From Streptomyces sp. NBC_01351 (GTDB taxonomy: Bacteria; Actinomycetota; Actinomycetes; Streptomycetales; Streptomycetaceae): a stretch of 64,000 nucleotides of DNA. The DNA lies in assembly GCF_036237315.1 (NCBI RefSeq), contig NZ_CP108356.1, positions 4,150,501-4,214,500 of the forward strand. Direction: 5' to 3'. A program made the position numbers and the translations under genes. The notes under the pieces were generated by a model. That model was not told the DNA's origin and made no database searches. It worked only from the letters and a program-made list of their open reading frames with translations. Below, piece after piece: positions 24,206-33,327 of the stretch (the stretch's first letter is position 1; each line of letters begins with the position of its first letter).

Positions 24206-24957
24206 CCCCCGAGATCGACGCCCACTTCGACCGGATCAAGGCCGAGCACGGCCACGACGCCCTCGCCCGGGTCGAGGAGATGATGGAGCCCCGCCGCCGC
24301 AGCGAGCAGCGCCACCCCCTCCAGCAGGCCGCGAAATGGGTGCTGCCCGGCATCCCCCAGACCCCGTGGCACGACCCCTACGCCTACCCCGAAATGCTCC
24401 CGCTGGTCCGCGCCCTGGAGGAGAACCACCCGCGCATCAAGGCCGAGCAGGAGCAGGCGTGGGAGGAGCGCCGCGCGAGCTTCTCCGACTACGAGCACTA
24501 CCTCGTCCGGCAGCGGAACTGGCAGGCCCTCTACCTCTACCGGGGCGGCGCCCTCGTCACCGAGTCCGAGTCGGTCGCCCCGACCGCCTACCGCGTCCTC
24601 AAGGAGCACGCCGTCGACACCGGGCTGATCTGCCCGCTCCTCGAATCGCACTTCTCGACACTGCTGCCCGGCGCCGCCATCAAGCCGCACTGCGACCTGT
24701 GGAACTTCAGCATCAACCTCCACCTCGCCATCGACATCCCCGAGGGCGCCCGGATACGGGTGGCCGAGGAGACCCGCCGCTGGGAGGAGGGCCGGACCCT
24801 GCTCTTCGACTACTCCTTCGAGCACGAGGCGTGGAACGACGGCGACCGCACCCGCACCTGCCTGCTGGCCGACCTGTGGCACCCGGACACCACCCTGCCC
24901 GAGCGCGAGGCCCTCACCCTCCTGATGACCGAGATCCAGAAGATGATGGCCGGCTGA
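24202..24957 (+). CDS. Aspartyl/asparaginyl beta-hydroxylase family dioxygenase
   Basis: 251 residues, an Fe(II)/2-oxoglutarate oxygenase of the Asp_Arg_Hydrox fold. Likely iron histidines are in IKPHCDLWNFSINLHLAI and FDYSFEHEAWN. A downstream arginine (RTRTCLLADLWHP) is placed to bind 2-oxoglutarate. The N-terminal third is helical and charged. Related enzymes beside NRPS genes hydroxylate the beta carbon of an amino acid, either free or carrier-bound. Here the ATG overlaps the stop of the C-T NRPS, which links it to the assembly line. The substrate cannot be read from sequence. Confidence 0.87.
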   Translation: MTPEIDAHFDRIKAEHGHDALARVEEMMEPRRRSEQRHPLQQAAKWVLPGIPQTPWHDPYAYPEMLPLVRALEENHPRIKAEQEQAWEERRASFSDYEHYLVRQRNWQALYLYRGGALVTESESVAPTAYRVLKEHAVDTGLICPLLESHFSTLLPGAAIKPHCDLWNFSINLHLAIDIPEGARIRVAEETRRWEEGRTLLFDYSFEHEAWNDGDRTRTCLLADLWHPDTTLPEREALTLLMTEIQKMMAG

Positions 24958-25027
24958 CCGGACCCGCCCCACCCCTCCACCCGCCTTCCCGCCCCCGCCC
25001 CCACCCCACCCCCCTCAGGAGATCCCC

Positions 25028-26257
25028 ATGTCGGTCCTCAACCCGGCCCGATCCGTCCTCGGCCACGTCGACCTCGCCGACCCCGCCTTCTACGCCACCC
25101 ACGGCTACGAGCGGGTCTTCCGCCACCTGCGCGACCACGAGCCGCTGTGGTGGAACCCCGAAGGCGCCGAGCCCGGCTTCTGGTCCGTGACGCGCTACGA
25201 GGACTGCATGGCGATCCAGAAGGACAGCGTCACCTTCGCCTCCACCGGCACCAACACCCTCGGCCCGCAGCGCTGGACCGGCGACGACGGCTCCGGCCGG
25301 ATGCTCACCCACACCGACGGGGCCCGGCACGGCGAACTCCGCCGCATGGTCAACAAGTCGTTCACCCCGCGCGCCATCGCCAAGCTGGAGCCCTACCTCC
25401 GCTCGCTCATCGCCGACTCCCTCGACGAGGCCCTGGAGAAGGGCGAGGTCAACTTCGTCGACACCGTCGCGCTGCTCCCCGTCGCCTCGATCGCCGCCCT
25501 GCTCGGCGTCCCCCAGGAGGACTGGTCGCTGCTGCTGGAGCTCACCACCGCCGCCTTCGGATCCGCCGACCAGGACCTCCAGAAGGCCCCCAGCGCCCGC
25601 GCCAGCGCCGCCCTGGCCCACGCCCAACTCCTGCTGTACTGCCAGGACCTGATGGACCAGCGCCGCACCTCGCCCCGCGACGACATCGTCACCCGCCTGG
25701 TGGAGGCCCAGAACGCCGGGCAGCTCACCGAGGAAGACGCGATGCTCTTCTTCGACCTGCTCCTGCTCGGCGGTAACGAGACCACCCGGCACGGCGCCGT
25801 CGGAGCGCTCCTCGCCTTCATCGACCACCCCGACCAGTGGGAACGGCTGCGCGCCGACCGCTCCCTGCTCGACCCGGCGGTCGAGGAGGTGCTGCGCTAC
25901 GTCTCACCCAGCAAGCACGTGCTCCGCCGGGCCGAACGGGACGTGGAACTCCACGGCCAGGTCATCAAGGCCGGGCAGGACGTCGCGATCTGGCACTTCG
26001 CCGCCAACCGCGACGGCCGCGTCTTCGACGCCCCCGACACCTTCGACATCGGCCGCGCCCACAACCCCCACCTCGCGCTGGGCTCCGGCCCGCACTTCTG
26101 CCTGGGTGCCGCCCTCGCCACGATGGAGCTGCGGCTCTTCCTCGACGAGCTCTGCAACCGGGTCGGCTCCGCCGAGCTGATCGAGCCCCCGGCGCGCCTC
26201 GCTTCCACCGTCATCAGCGGGTTCAAGCACCTCCGGGTACGGCTGACCGCCGCATGA
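25028..26257 (+). CDS. Cytochrome P450
   Basis: 409 residues, soluble bacterial class I P450. Signatures: I-helix LLLGGNETTRHG, K-helix EEVLR, and heme loop LGSGPHFCLGAALA with the thiolate cysteine near residue 358. It should oxidise the peptide or a carrier-bound residue; no ferredoxin or ferredoxin reductase lies in the window, so electrons must come from elsewhere. A GGAG site sits just upstream of the ATG. It follows the dioxygenase by 70 bp of C-rich sequence and is probably in the same transcript. Confidence 0.93.
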   Translation: MSVLNPARSVLGHVDLADPAFYATHGYERVFRHLRDHEPLWWNPEGAEPGFWSVTRYEDCMAIQKDSVTFASTGTNTLGPQRWTGDDGSGRMLTHTDGARHGELRRMVNKSFTPRAIAKLEPYLRSLIADSLDEALEKGEVNFVDTVALLPVASIAALLGVPQEDWSLLLELTTAAFGSADQDLQKAPSARASAALAHAQLLLYCQDLMDQRRTSPRDDIVTRLVEAQNAGQLTEEDAMLFFDLLLLGGNETTRHGAVGALLAFIDHPDQWERLRADRSLLDPAVEEVLRYVSPSKHVLRRAERDVELHGQVIKAGQDVAIWHFAANRDGRVFDAPDTFDIGRAHNPHLALGSGPHFCLGAALATMELRLFLDELCNRVGSAELIEPPARLASTVISGFKHLRVRLTAA

Positions 26258-26305
26258 CCGTACCGCTCCACCCGAATCGATCCGTCCGCTCAGTTAGGTG
26301 ATCCA

Positions 26306-27685
26306 GTGACACAACAACAGGTCCGTCCGGTGGAGACGGACGAGACCCCCGACGGGGCCGCGCCCGAGAACGACGCCCGGCCCACCTCGCTGTGGCGCAG
26401 CCGGAACTTCCTGCTGCTCCTGAGCGGCCAGAGCGCCGCCGAGCTGGGCTCCCGGATATCGGGCGTGGCCGTGCCGCTGCTCGCCGCGAGCGTCCTGAAC
26501 GCGAGCGTCTTCCAGATCTCGCTGCTGACCTTCCTCGCCTGGCTGCCCTACCTGATCTTCTCCCTGCCCGCCGGCATCCTCGCCGACCGGCTCGACCAGC
26601 GCCGGCTGATGATCGGCTGCGACCTCGGCCGGATGGTGCTGATGGGCTCGCTGCCCATCGTCGCCATGGTCTGGGACCTGCGCCTGTGGTACCTCTACAC
26701 GGTCGTCGGCCTGTCCGGCGTACTCACCGTGCTCTTCAAGGTCGCCTACCAGGCACAGCTGCCCCGCCTCGTCGACGCCGACCAACTCGTGGACGGCAAC
26801 GCGAAACTGGTGATGAGCCAGGACACCGCCGAGCTCATCGGTCCCACCCTCGGCGGCCTGCTGATCGGCCTGATCGGCGCCACCAAGACCTTCTTCACCA
26901 ACGCGACCGCCTTCCTGATCAGCGCGATCACCCTGTGGCTGATCCGCGAGGAGCCGCGCCCGAAGGGGGCCGACGAGGCCGAGGAGGAGCAGGAGGAAAA
27001 GCTCCCGCTCCGCGTCGAGACCCTCGAAGGCATCGCCTTCATCCGCCGCCAGCCCATCCTGCGCAAGATCCTGGCCTGCACCACCACCTCGAACTTCTTC
27101 GTGATGGCGAGCACCTCCATCGAGGTCACCTTCCTCCTGCGCGAATTGGGCGCCTCCTCCTGGACGGTCGGCCTGGTCTTCAGCATCAGCGCCGTGGGCG
27201 GCCTGGCGATCGGCGCGTTCACCAACCGGATCTCCCGCCGGCTCGGCACCGCCCGCGTGATCTGGATGGCCATGGCCATCCCGGGCCCGCTCTACCTGCT
27301 GATGCCGCTCGCCCCGACCGGCGCCTGGGGCATCGTGCTGTACGGCCTCGGCCTGGCCGCCTTCTCGGCCAACGCCGTCCTGTACAACGTGGCCGCCACC
27401 TCCTACCAGCAGCGGATCACCCCGACCCGGATGATGGGGCGCGTCAACGCCGCGTTCCTGTGGATCTGTTACGGCGTCATCCCGCTGGGCGCGCTCACCG
27501 GCGGTCTGCTCGGCAGCCAGCTCGGCCTGCGGCCCGCCATGTGGATCTGCGTCCTGGGCACGTGGAGCGCCGCCCTGTGGGTGGTCTTCTCGCCACTGCG
27601 GCGCATGCGCGACCTGCCGGACGATTCCGCCGACGCGGATTCCTCCGCAGCGGATTCCGTTTCCAAGGATTCGGTTTCGGCGTAA
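26306..27685 (+). CDS. MFS transporter, probable product exporter
   Basis: 459 residues, about 12 membrane segments in two halves split by a charged loop (PKGADEAEEEQEEKLPLR). It matches the DHA3/enterobactin-exporter-like MFS group (LLLLSGQSAAELGSRISGVAVPLLAA near the N-terminus; PAGILADRLDQRRLMIGCD motif A). It most likely exports the peptide and gives self-resistance. The C-terminus is a low-complexity Asp/Ser/Ala tail. It ends just before a strong hairpin, which probably closes the main biosynthetic transcript. Start is the GTG behind AGGTG. Confidence 0.88.
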   Translation: MTQQQVRPVETDETPDGAAPENDARPTSLWRSRNFLLLLSGQSAAELGSRISGVAVPLLAASVLNASVFQISLLTFLAWLPYLIFSLPAGILADRLDQRRLMIGCDLGRMVLMGSLPIVAMVWDLRLWYLYTVVGLSGVLTVLFKVAYQAQLPRLVDADQLVDGNAKLVMSQDTAELIGPTLGGLLIGLIGATKTFFTNATAFLISAITLWLIREEPRPKGADEAEEEQEEKLPLRVETLEGIAFIRRQPILRKILACTTTSNFFVMASTSIEVTFLLRELGASSWTVGLVFSISAVGGLAIGAFTNRISRRLGTARVIWMAMAIPGPLYLLMPLAPTGAWGIVLYGLGLAAFSANAVLYNVAATSYQQRITPTRMMGRVNAAFLWICYGVIPLGALTGGLLGSQLGLRPAMWICVLGTWSAALWVVFSPLRRMRDLPDDSADADSSAADSVSKDSVSA

Positions 27686-27701
27686 TCGTTCACACCCCCG
27701 A

Positions 27702-27743
27702 CGGGCGGTGGGCACGGGAATTCATTCCCATGCCCACCGCCCG
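27702..27743 (+). terminator. Strong hairpin between MFS and mbtH genes
   Basis: Perfect 13-bp arms (27702-27714 with 27731-27743) enclose a second short palindrome (GGGAA with TTCCC). No T-run follows, as is usual in Streptomyces. A smaller inverted repeat of 9-bp arms (GTCTGCCCT with AGGGCAGAC) lies at 27748-27769. Together they suggest transcription ends here and that mbtH and later genes have their own promoter. Confidence 0.75.
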
Positions 27744-27922
27744 TTCTGTCTGCCCTGACCAGGGCAGACGCCCAGCCGGGGCCGGGCGTGAAACTGCCGC
27801 AGAAGTACCGCAGAGCTGCCCGTCGGCATGCCGCTCGACGGAATGGGAGGCCATTAGTCTCCGAGGGAAAATCCGGCCCGAATCCCGGAATTCCCTTCCC
27901 GACTCCCGAAACGGAACCTGAC

Positions 27923-28138
27923 ATGGCGAACCCGTTCGACAACGAAGACGGCACCTTCCTGGTTCTCGTGAACGACGAGAACCAGCACTCCCTGTGGCCC
28001 GAGAACAGCGCCGTGCCGGCGGGCTGGGCCACCTCCTTCGGCCCCGACACCCGGCAGCACTGCCTCGACCACGTCGAGGCGAACTGGACCGACCTGCGCC
28101 CGGCGAGCCTGGTGCGGCACGAGCTGGCGGCCCGATGA
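27923..28138 (+). CDS. MbtH-like NRPS chaperone
   Basis: 71 residues, full family length. MbtH proteins bind A domains and are often needed for their folding and activity. Signatures: [32 protein letters not shown] and [10 protein letters not shown]. It is the only MbtH gene in the window, so it probably serves several of the five A domains. The ATG at 27923 begins the conserved region. The stop overlaps the desaturase start (ATGA). The 237 bp before it carry a terminator-like hairpin. Confidence 0.96.
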   Translation: MANPFDNEDGTFLVLVNDENQHSLWPENSAVPAGWATSFGPDTRQHCLDHVEANWTDLRPASLVRHELAAR

Positions 28139-29097
28139 GCACCGAAACCATCGCGGAACCGCTGCTGCTGTTCCAGCGGGCCCGAGTCACCTCCCGTGAC
28201 CAGGCCACCTTCCTGCTCAAGCTGGCCGTCGTCGTGGTGCTGTTCGCCGCCGGCACCGCCTTCGTCCTCACCGGCGCCCCGTGGGGCATCGCGGCGGGCG
28301 TCGTCGTCCTCGGCGCGCTGTACACGCACATGGTGGAGCTCCAGCACCAGTGCCTGCACCACTCGGCGTTCCTGAAGTCGAACCGGCACCGGGCCGTCGG
28401 CGTGCTCCTCGGCACCCCGCTCTTCGTCTCCTACAGCCACTACCGGGTGCGCCACCTCCAGCACCACCGCTACCTCGGCACCGACCAGGACTCCGAGTTC
28501 TTCGGCTTCGACACCCGCCAGCCGCTGACCCTCAAGACGCTGCTGCGCGGCGTCTTCGACTACGGGCGCCTGGCGGCCGTAGCGGTGGACTGCTGGAAGA
28601 GCTGGCGCGGCACCTGGCAGTACGACGGCGGGCAGATATCGGAGCGGATCCGCAAGGACAGCATGAACGAGCACCGCTTCATCAGCCTGGTCGTGCTGGC
28701 AGCCGCCGGCGCGGCCGTCGCGGGGTACGCGGAGCTGGTGCTGTGGCTGTGGGTGGCGCCGATGCTGCTGGTGTCCGTTCCGCTGCACTTCCTCGTCGAG
28801 CTGCCCGAGCACATCCGCTGCGACAACGACACCACCGACGTACTGCGCAACACCCGCTCGATCAGCGGGAGCTGGTTCAGCACCTGGTACACCAACGGCA
28901 ACAACCTGCACGTGGAGCACCACGCGGCCATGACCGTCCCGATCAACCGCCTGCACGAACGCCACGACGAGGTGAAGCGGTTCGCCAAGTTCGTGGAGCA
29001 CAGCTACTGGGAGTTCTACGGCCAGGTGCTCCGCGAGGTGCTCGGCCGGGGCCGGTCGGGCGTCGAGATCGAGACGCCGGCCCATCGCACCCGCTGA
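28135..29097 (+). CDS. Membrane di-iron desaturase/hydroxylase
   Basis: 320 residues with three histidine boxes of the fatty-acid-desaturase superfamily: [16 protein letters not shown] and HVEHH. Hydrophobic segments occur at about 30-70 and 185-225. The superfamily includes acyl desaturases, carotenoid hydroxylases and enzymes acting on amino-acid or peptide substrates, so the reaction could be desaturation or hydroxylation. The cluster has no acyl ligase or starter C domain for a lipid tail, which makes a peptide substrate or a free acyl acid equally open. It is coupled to mbtH. Confidence 0.85.
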   Translation: MSTETIAEPLLLFQRARVTSRDQATFLLKLAVVVVLFAAGTAFVLTGAPWGIAAGVVVLGALYTHMVELQHQCLHHSAFLKSNRHRAVGVLLGTPLFVSYSHYRVRHLQHHRYLGTDQDSEFFGFDTRQPLTLKTLLRGVFDYGRLAAVAVDCWKSWRGTWQYDGGQISERIRKDSMNEHRFISLVVLAAAGAAVAGYAELVLWLWVAPMLLVSVPLHFLVELPEHIRCDNDTTDVLRNTRSISGSWFSTWYTNGNNLHVEHHAAMTVPINRLHERHDEVKRFAKFVEHSYWEFYGQVLREVLGRGRSGVEIETPAHRTR

Positions 29098-29133
29098 CCC
29101 GTCACGGGAAGAGACCGAGGAAGGAGACCGACG

Positions 29134-29187
29134 ATGCCGTACACCGGTGACGTACCCCCCGGCGGCCCGGGGCTGGTGAGCGCATGA
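29134..29187 (+). CDS. 17-codon ORF coupled to the thioesterase gene
   Basis: ATG at 29134 follows an excellent AAGGAG site with a 7-nt spacer. It encodes MPYTGDVPPGGPGLVSA, and its stop overlaps the thioesterase ATG (ATGA). The thioesterase has no equally good site of its own, so this small ORF may serve to bring ribosomes to it. No function for the peptide is suggested; it could also be the relic of a longer gene. Confidence 0.5.
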   Translation: MPYTGDVPPGGPGLVSA

Positions 29188-29969
29188 GCAGGGCGGCGAG
29201 CGGCGCGTCCGCGTCGGAACTGCGGGACCGCTGGGTCCGTCGCTTCCACCCGTCCACGGGCACGGGGCGCACCCTCATCTGCTTCCCGCACGCGGGCGGG
29301 TCCGCCGGCTACTGGTATCCGCTGGCGCAGACCCTGGCCCCCACCGCGGAGGTACTGGTCGTCCAGTACCCGGGGCGGGCGGACCGGTTGGGGGAGGAGG
29401 CACTGACCTCGATCGAGGAGTTGGCGGACGCGGCCTACGAGGCCCTTCGGCCCTGGCTGGCCGGCCGGCCCGTGTTCTTCGGCCACAGCATGGGCGCCAT
29501 CGTCGCGTTCGAGGTGGCCCGGCGGATGGAGCGGGAGACCGGGCGGTCCCCGGACCGGATCGTCGCCTCGGCGACCGGTGCCCCCTCGGACCGGGTCGAC
29601 GAGGGGATCCGCTTCCTCGACGACGAGGCCGTGCTGGCGGCCGTCATGGACCTCGGCGGCACCGACCTGGCCTTCGCCGACCAGACGGAGCTGGTCGAGC
29701 TGCTGCTCCCGGCGATCCGGGGCGACCTGGAGGCCATCGAGAACTACCGGGCCGGTCCGGAGGCGGTGGTGGCGTGCCCGATCACCGTCTTCACCGGGGA
29801 AACGGACCCCAAGGTCCGCCCCGCGCACGCCGATGCCTGGCGCCGCCACACCCTGGCGGCCTGGGACCTCCAGGTGTTCGCGGGGGACCACTTCTACTTC
29901 ACGGCCGAGCCGGAACTCTTCGCCGACCGCCTGACGGCGGTGCTGGAAAGGTCCCGCCCGACGCCCTGA
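29184..29969 (+). CDS. Type II thioesterase
   Basis: 261 residues, alpha/beta hydrolase of the GrsT/RifR type. The oxyanion region is FPHAGGSAGYW, the nucleophile elbow GHSMG (Ser about 102), and the acid and histidine are in GETDPKV and AGDHFYF. Type II enzymes usually clear mis-acylated carrier domains. Since no NRPS here has a fused thioesterase, this protein could also release the product. It is the last cluster gene and converges on dnaB across a 22-bp gap. Confidence 0.93.
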   Translation: MSRAASGASASELRDRWVRRFHPSTGTGRTLICFPHAGGSAGYWYPLAQTLAPTAEVLVVQYPGRADRLGEEALTSIEELADAAYEALRPWLAGRPVFFGHSMGAIVAFEVARRMERETGRSPDRIVASATGAPSDRVDEGIRFLDDEAVLAAVMDLGGTDLAFADQTELVELLLPAIRGDLEAIENYRAGPEAVVACPITVFTGETDPKVRPAHADAWRRHTLAAWDLQVFAGDHFYFTAEPELFADRLTAVLERSRPTP

Positions 29970-29991
29970 CCAGCCGCGGGAGAGGCGGACG

Positions 29992-31491
29992 CTACGTGTT
30001 GGCCATGTCCACGAACCGCGAGTAGTGGCCCTGGAAGGCCACGGTGATGGTGGCCGTGGGGCCGTTACGGTGCTTCGCCACGATCAGGTCCGCCTCACCC
30101 GCACGCGGGGACTCCTTCTCGTACGCGTCCTCGCGGTGCAGCAGGATCACCATGTCGGCGTCCTGCTCGATGGAGCCCGATTCACGCAGGTCGGAGACCA
30201 TCGGCTTCTTGTCGGTGCGCTGCTCGGGACCACGGTTCAGCTGGGACAGCGCGATCACGGGGACCTCCAGCTCCTTCGCCAGCAGCTTCAGGTTTCGGGA
30301 CATGTCCGAGACCTCCTGCTGGCGGCTCTCGGGCCGTCGCGAACCGCCCGACTGCATCAGCTGGAGGTAGTCGATGACCACGAGCGAGAGGTCGCTGCGC
30401 TGCTTGAGCCGGCGGCACTTGGCCCGGATCTCCATCATCGACAGGTTGGGGGAGTCGTCGATGTAGAGCGGGGCGGCGGAGACGTCCGGCATCCGGCGGG
30501 CCAGTCTGGTCCAGTCGTCGTCCGTCATCGTGCCCGAACGCATGTGGTGCAGGGCCACCCGCGCCTCCGCCGAGAGCAAGCGCATAGCGATCTCGTTGCG
30601 CCCCATTTCGAGGGAGAAGATCACGCTCGGCAGGTTGGCCTTGATGGAGCAGGCGCGGGCGAAGTCCAGCGCCAGGGTGGACTTACCCATGGCGGGACGC
30701 GCGGCGATGACGATCATCTGGCCGGGGTGCAGGCCGTTGGTGAGCGAGTCGAGGTCCGTGAAGCCCGTCGGAACACCCGACATCTGGCCGCTGCGGGACC
30801 CGATCGCCTCGATCTCGTCGAGCGCGCCCTCCATGATGTCGCCCAGCGGCAGGTAGTCCTCGGAGGTCCGCTGCTCGGTGACGGCGTAGATCTCGGCCTG
30901 GGCGCTGTTGACGATCTCGTCGACGTCGCCGTCCGCCGCGTATCCCATCTGCGTGATCTTCGTACCGGCGGCGACCAGCCGGCGCAGTACGGCACGCTCG
31001 TGGACGATCTCCGCGTAGTACTCGGCGTTCGCCGCCGTCGGCACGGACTGCACCAGCGTGTGCAGGTACGAGGCCCCGCCGACCTTGCTGATCTCCCCGC
31101 GCCGGGTGAGCTCGGCGCCGACCGTGATCGGGTCGGCCGGCTCGCCCTTGGCGTACAGGTCGAGGATGGCCTGGTAGATCGTCTCGTGGGAGGGCCGGTA
31201 GAAGTCGTGGCCCTTGATGACCTCGACGACGTCGGCGATGGCGTCCTTCGACAGCAGCATGCCGCCGAGCACCGACTGCTCGGCGTCGAGGTCCTGCGGG
31301 GGGACGCGCTCGAAGCCGCCGCCACCGCCGCCACCGCTGCCGCCGCCGTCCCAGGAGCCGCCGTCGCGGCCCCGGTCCTGCTGGTCGTCCCCGCGGCCGC
31401 GGCCTTCACCGCCACGGCGGGAACGGGCGGGCAGACGGTCCCCCGGACCGCTGTCGGCCCAAGGGTCGTCCATGGGCTCGGGCATGCTCAC
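29992..31491 (-). CDS. dnaB: Replicative DNA helicase DnaB
   Basis: 499 residues. A Gly-rich N-terminal tail typical of actinobacteria leads into the DnaB N domain (PPQDLDAEQSVLGGML) and a RecA-like motor: Walker A ARPAMGKST, Walker B LVVIDYLQLM, and ending QGHYSRFVDMANT. It forms the hexameric helicase of the replisome, loaded at oriC by DnaA. It marks the boundary between the NRPS cluster and conserved origin-proximal genes. Its upstream region holds several DnaA-box-like sites. Confidence 0.98.
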   Translation of the reverse strand: MSMPEPMDDPWADSGPGDRLPARSRRGGEGRGRGDDQQDRGRDGGSWDGGGSGGGGGGGFERVPPQDLDAEQSVLGGMLLSKDAIADVVEVIKGHDFYRPSHETIYQAILDLYAKGEPADPITVGAELTRRGEISKVGGASYLHTLVQSVPTAANAEYYAEIVHERAVLRRLVAAGTKITQMGYAADGDVDEIVNSAQAEIYAVTEQRTSEDYLPLGDIMEGALDEIEAIGSRSGQMSGVPTGFTDLDSLTNGLHPGQMIVIAARPAMGKSTLALDFARACSIKANLPSVIFSLEMGRNEIAMRLLSAEARVALHHMRSGTMTDDDWTRLARRMPDVSAAPLYIDDSPNLSMMEIRAKCRRLKQRSDLSLVVIDYLQLMQSGGSRRPESRQQEVSDMSRNLKLLAKELEVPVIALSQLNRGPEQRTDKKPMVSDLRESGSIEQDADMVILLHREDAYEKESPRAGEADLIVAKHRNGPTATITVAFQGHYSRFVDMANT

Positions 31492-31636
31492 CGGGCCGCC
31501 TCCTCCCGTCCGCAGAGCGGACCTCGCCGTGCCATTCTTTCTACGTCACGGCTCTGACATTTGGGGCACCCGAATCGGCTGTCGGCGAGTCGGGCAACGC
31601 ACCACGGTAGGGCCGGGAGCGGCGTCAGCCAATCTT

Positions 31637-31737
31637 GTTATCCACAGGGTGTGTGGATGAGATGTGGACGACGGCGCCAATGCTGTGGGTAAGTCCCCGG
31701 AAGCTGTGCACGGACCGGGGGACGACGCTGTGGACAA
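31637..31737. promoter_or_regulatory. Cluster of DnaA-box-like sites upstream of dnaB
   Basis: Within the 434-bp gap between dnaB and the MATE gene are TTATCCACA (31637, plus strand) and, read on the minus strand, TCATCCACA (31651), TCGTCCACA (31662), TTACCCACA (31684) and TTGTCCACA (31729). The first and last match known DnaA boxes; the others have one or two changes. They may link dnaB expression to DnaA level or titrate DnaA. The rest of the gap (31492-31636 and 31738-31925) should hold the divergent promoters; no other element was recognised. Confidence 0.6.
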
Positions 31738-31925
31738 AATCACCTGACCCACCCCCACACCCCACCTGACCTGCAAATTCTCCCGCCGTGAGCACTCCGG
31801 GAGAAAAATCTTGGCCACTGTCTCAAGATCGCCACCAATGAGGCACGGGGAACGCCCTGGTCGACGCCGCAGTAAGGACCCATTGGCCCTTGCGTCTATT
31901 ACCTGTGGAAGATTAGATTGAGCGC

Positions 31926-33263
31926 ATGACACAGGCCCCCGCAGCACCGAAGGCCGCACCGAGACGGCACGACCGGGAGATCTTCGCCCTCGCCGTCCCC
32001 GCCTTCGGCGCACTCGTTGCCGAGCCCCTCTTCCTGCTGGCCGACAGCGCCATCGTGGGGCACCTCGGCACACCCCAGCTGGCCGGCCTCGGCATCGCCG
32101 CCGCCCTCCTCACCACCGCGGTGAGCATCTTCGTCTTCCTCGCCTACGCCACCACCGCGGCCGTCGCCCGCCGGGTCGGCGCCGGCGACCTCCCGGCCGC
32201 GATCCGACAGGGCATGGACGGCATCTGGCTCGCCCTCCTGCTCGGCATCGGTGTCATCGCCGTGGTCCTGCCCGCGGCCCCCTGGCTCGTCTCCCTCTTC
32301 GGGGCCTCCGACACCGTCGCCCCGTACGCGGTGACCTACTTGCGGATATCCGCCGTGGGCATCCCGGCCATGCTCATGGTCCTCGCCGCCACCGGCGTCC
32401 TCCGCGGCCTCCAGGACACCCGCACCCCGCTCTACGTCGCCATCGGCGGCTTCACCCTCAACGCCGGCCTGAACGCCGCCCTCGTCTACGGCGCCGGACT
32501 CGGCATCGCCGGCTCCGCCTGGGGCACGGTCATCGCCCAGTGCGCCATGGCCGCCGCCTACCTCGTCGTGGTCGTACGCGGCGCCCGCAGGCACGGCGCC
32601 TCCCTGCGCCCCGACGCCGCGGGCATCCGGGCCTGCGCACAGGCCGGGGCACCGCTGCTCGTCCGCACCCTGTCCCTGCGCGCCATCCTGTTGATCGCGA
32701 CCGCGGTGGCCGCCCGGCTCGGCGACGCCGACATCGCCGCCCACCAGATCCTGCTCTCCCTGTGGACCCTGCTGGCGTTCGCTCTGGACGCCATCGCCAT
32801 CGCCGGACAGGCGATCATCGGCCGCTACCTGGGCGCGGGCGACACCGACGGCGCCAAGGCCGTCTGCCGCCGCATGGTGCAGTGGGGGATCGGCTCCGGC
32901 ATCGTGCTCGGACTGCTGGTCGTCCTGGCCCGCCCCCTGCTGATCCCGCTCTTCACCAGCGATCCGGCGGTGGAGGGCGCCATCCTGCCCGCCCTGCTCG
33001 TCGTGGCCGTCTCCCAGCCCGTCTGCGGCGTGGTCTTCGTCCTCGACGGCGTCCTGATGGGCGCCGGCGACGGCCGCTACCTGGCCTGGGCCATGCTGCT
33101 GACGCTCGCCCTGTTCATCCCGGCCGCCCTGCTCGTCCCGGCCCTCGGCGGCGGCCTGACGGCCCTGTGGTGGGCCCTGACGCTGATGATGCTGGTCCGC
33201 ATGGCCACCCTCCAGCTGCGCGCCCGCTCGGGCCGCTGGCTGGTCGCCGGCGCCACGCGGTAG
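31926..33263 (+). CDS. MATE-family efflux transporter
   Basis: 445 residues, about 12 membrane helices in two related halves, DinF-like MATE group. Typical segments are AVPAFGALVAEPLFLLADSAIVGHLG near the N-terminus and AHQILLSLWTLLAFALDAIAIAGQAIIGRYLGAGD in mid-protein. It exports cationic or other compounds using Na+ or H+. It belongs to the conserved neighbourhood of dnaB rather than to the NRPS cluster. The paired parS sites lie directly after its stop. Confidence 0.9.
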   Translation: MTQAPAAPKAAPRRHDREIFALAVPAFGALVAEPLFLLADSAIVGHLGTPQLAGLGIAAALLTTAVSIFVFLAYATTAAVARRVGAGDLPAAIRQGMDGIWLALLLGIGVIAVVLPAAPWLVSLFGASDTVAPYAVTYLRISAVGIPAMLMVLAATGVLRGLQDTRTPLYVAIGGFTLNAGLNAALVYGAGLGIAGSAWGTVIAQCAMAAAYLVVVVRGARRHGASLRPDAAGIRACAQAGAPLLVRTLSLRAILLIATAVAARLGDADIAAHQILLSLWTLLAFALDAIAIAGQAIIGRYLGAGDTDGAKAVCRRMVQWGIGSGIVLGLLVVLARPLLIPLFTSDPAVEGAILPALLVVAVSQPVCGVVFVLDGVLMGAGDGRYLAWAMLLTLALFIPAALLVPALGGGLTALWWALTLMMLVRMATLQLRARSGRWLVAGATR

Positions 33264-33277
33264 GTGGTAGTAGGCGA

Positions 33278-33293
33278 TGTTTCACGTGAAACA
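33278..33293. other. parS centromere site 1
   Basis: Perfect 16-bp palindrome TGTTTCACGTGAAACA, the ParB-binding site of Streptomyces. It lies in the gap after the MATE gene and 14 bp before a second copy. Confidence 0.95.
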
Positions 33294-33307
33294 TGGGGCT
33301 ACCGTCA

Positions 33308-33323
33308 TGTTTCACGTGAAACA
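33308..33323. other. parS centromere site 2
   Basis: Perfect TGTTTCACGTGAAACA, centre to centre 30 bp from site 1. The close pair is unlike the kilobase spacing of most other sites in the window. Confidence 0.95.
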
Positions 33324-33327
33324 TGAC

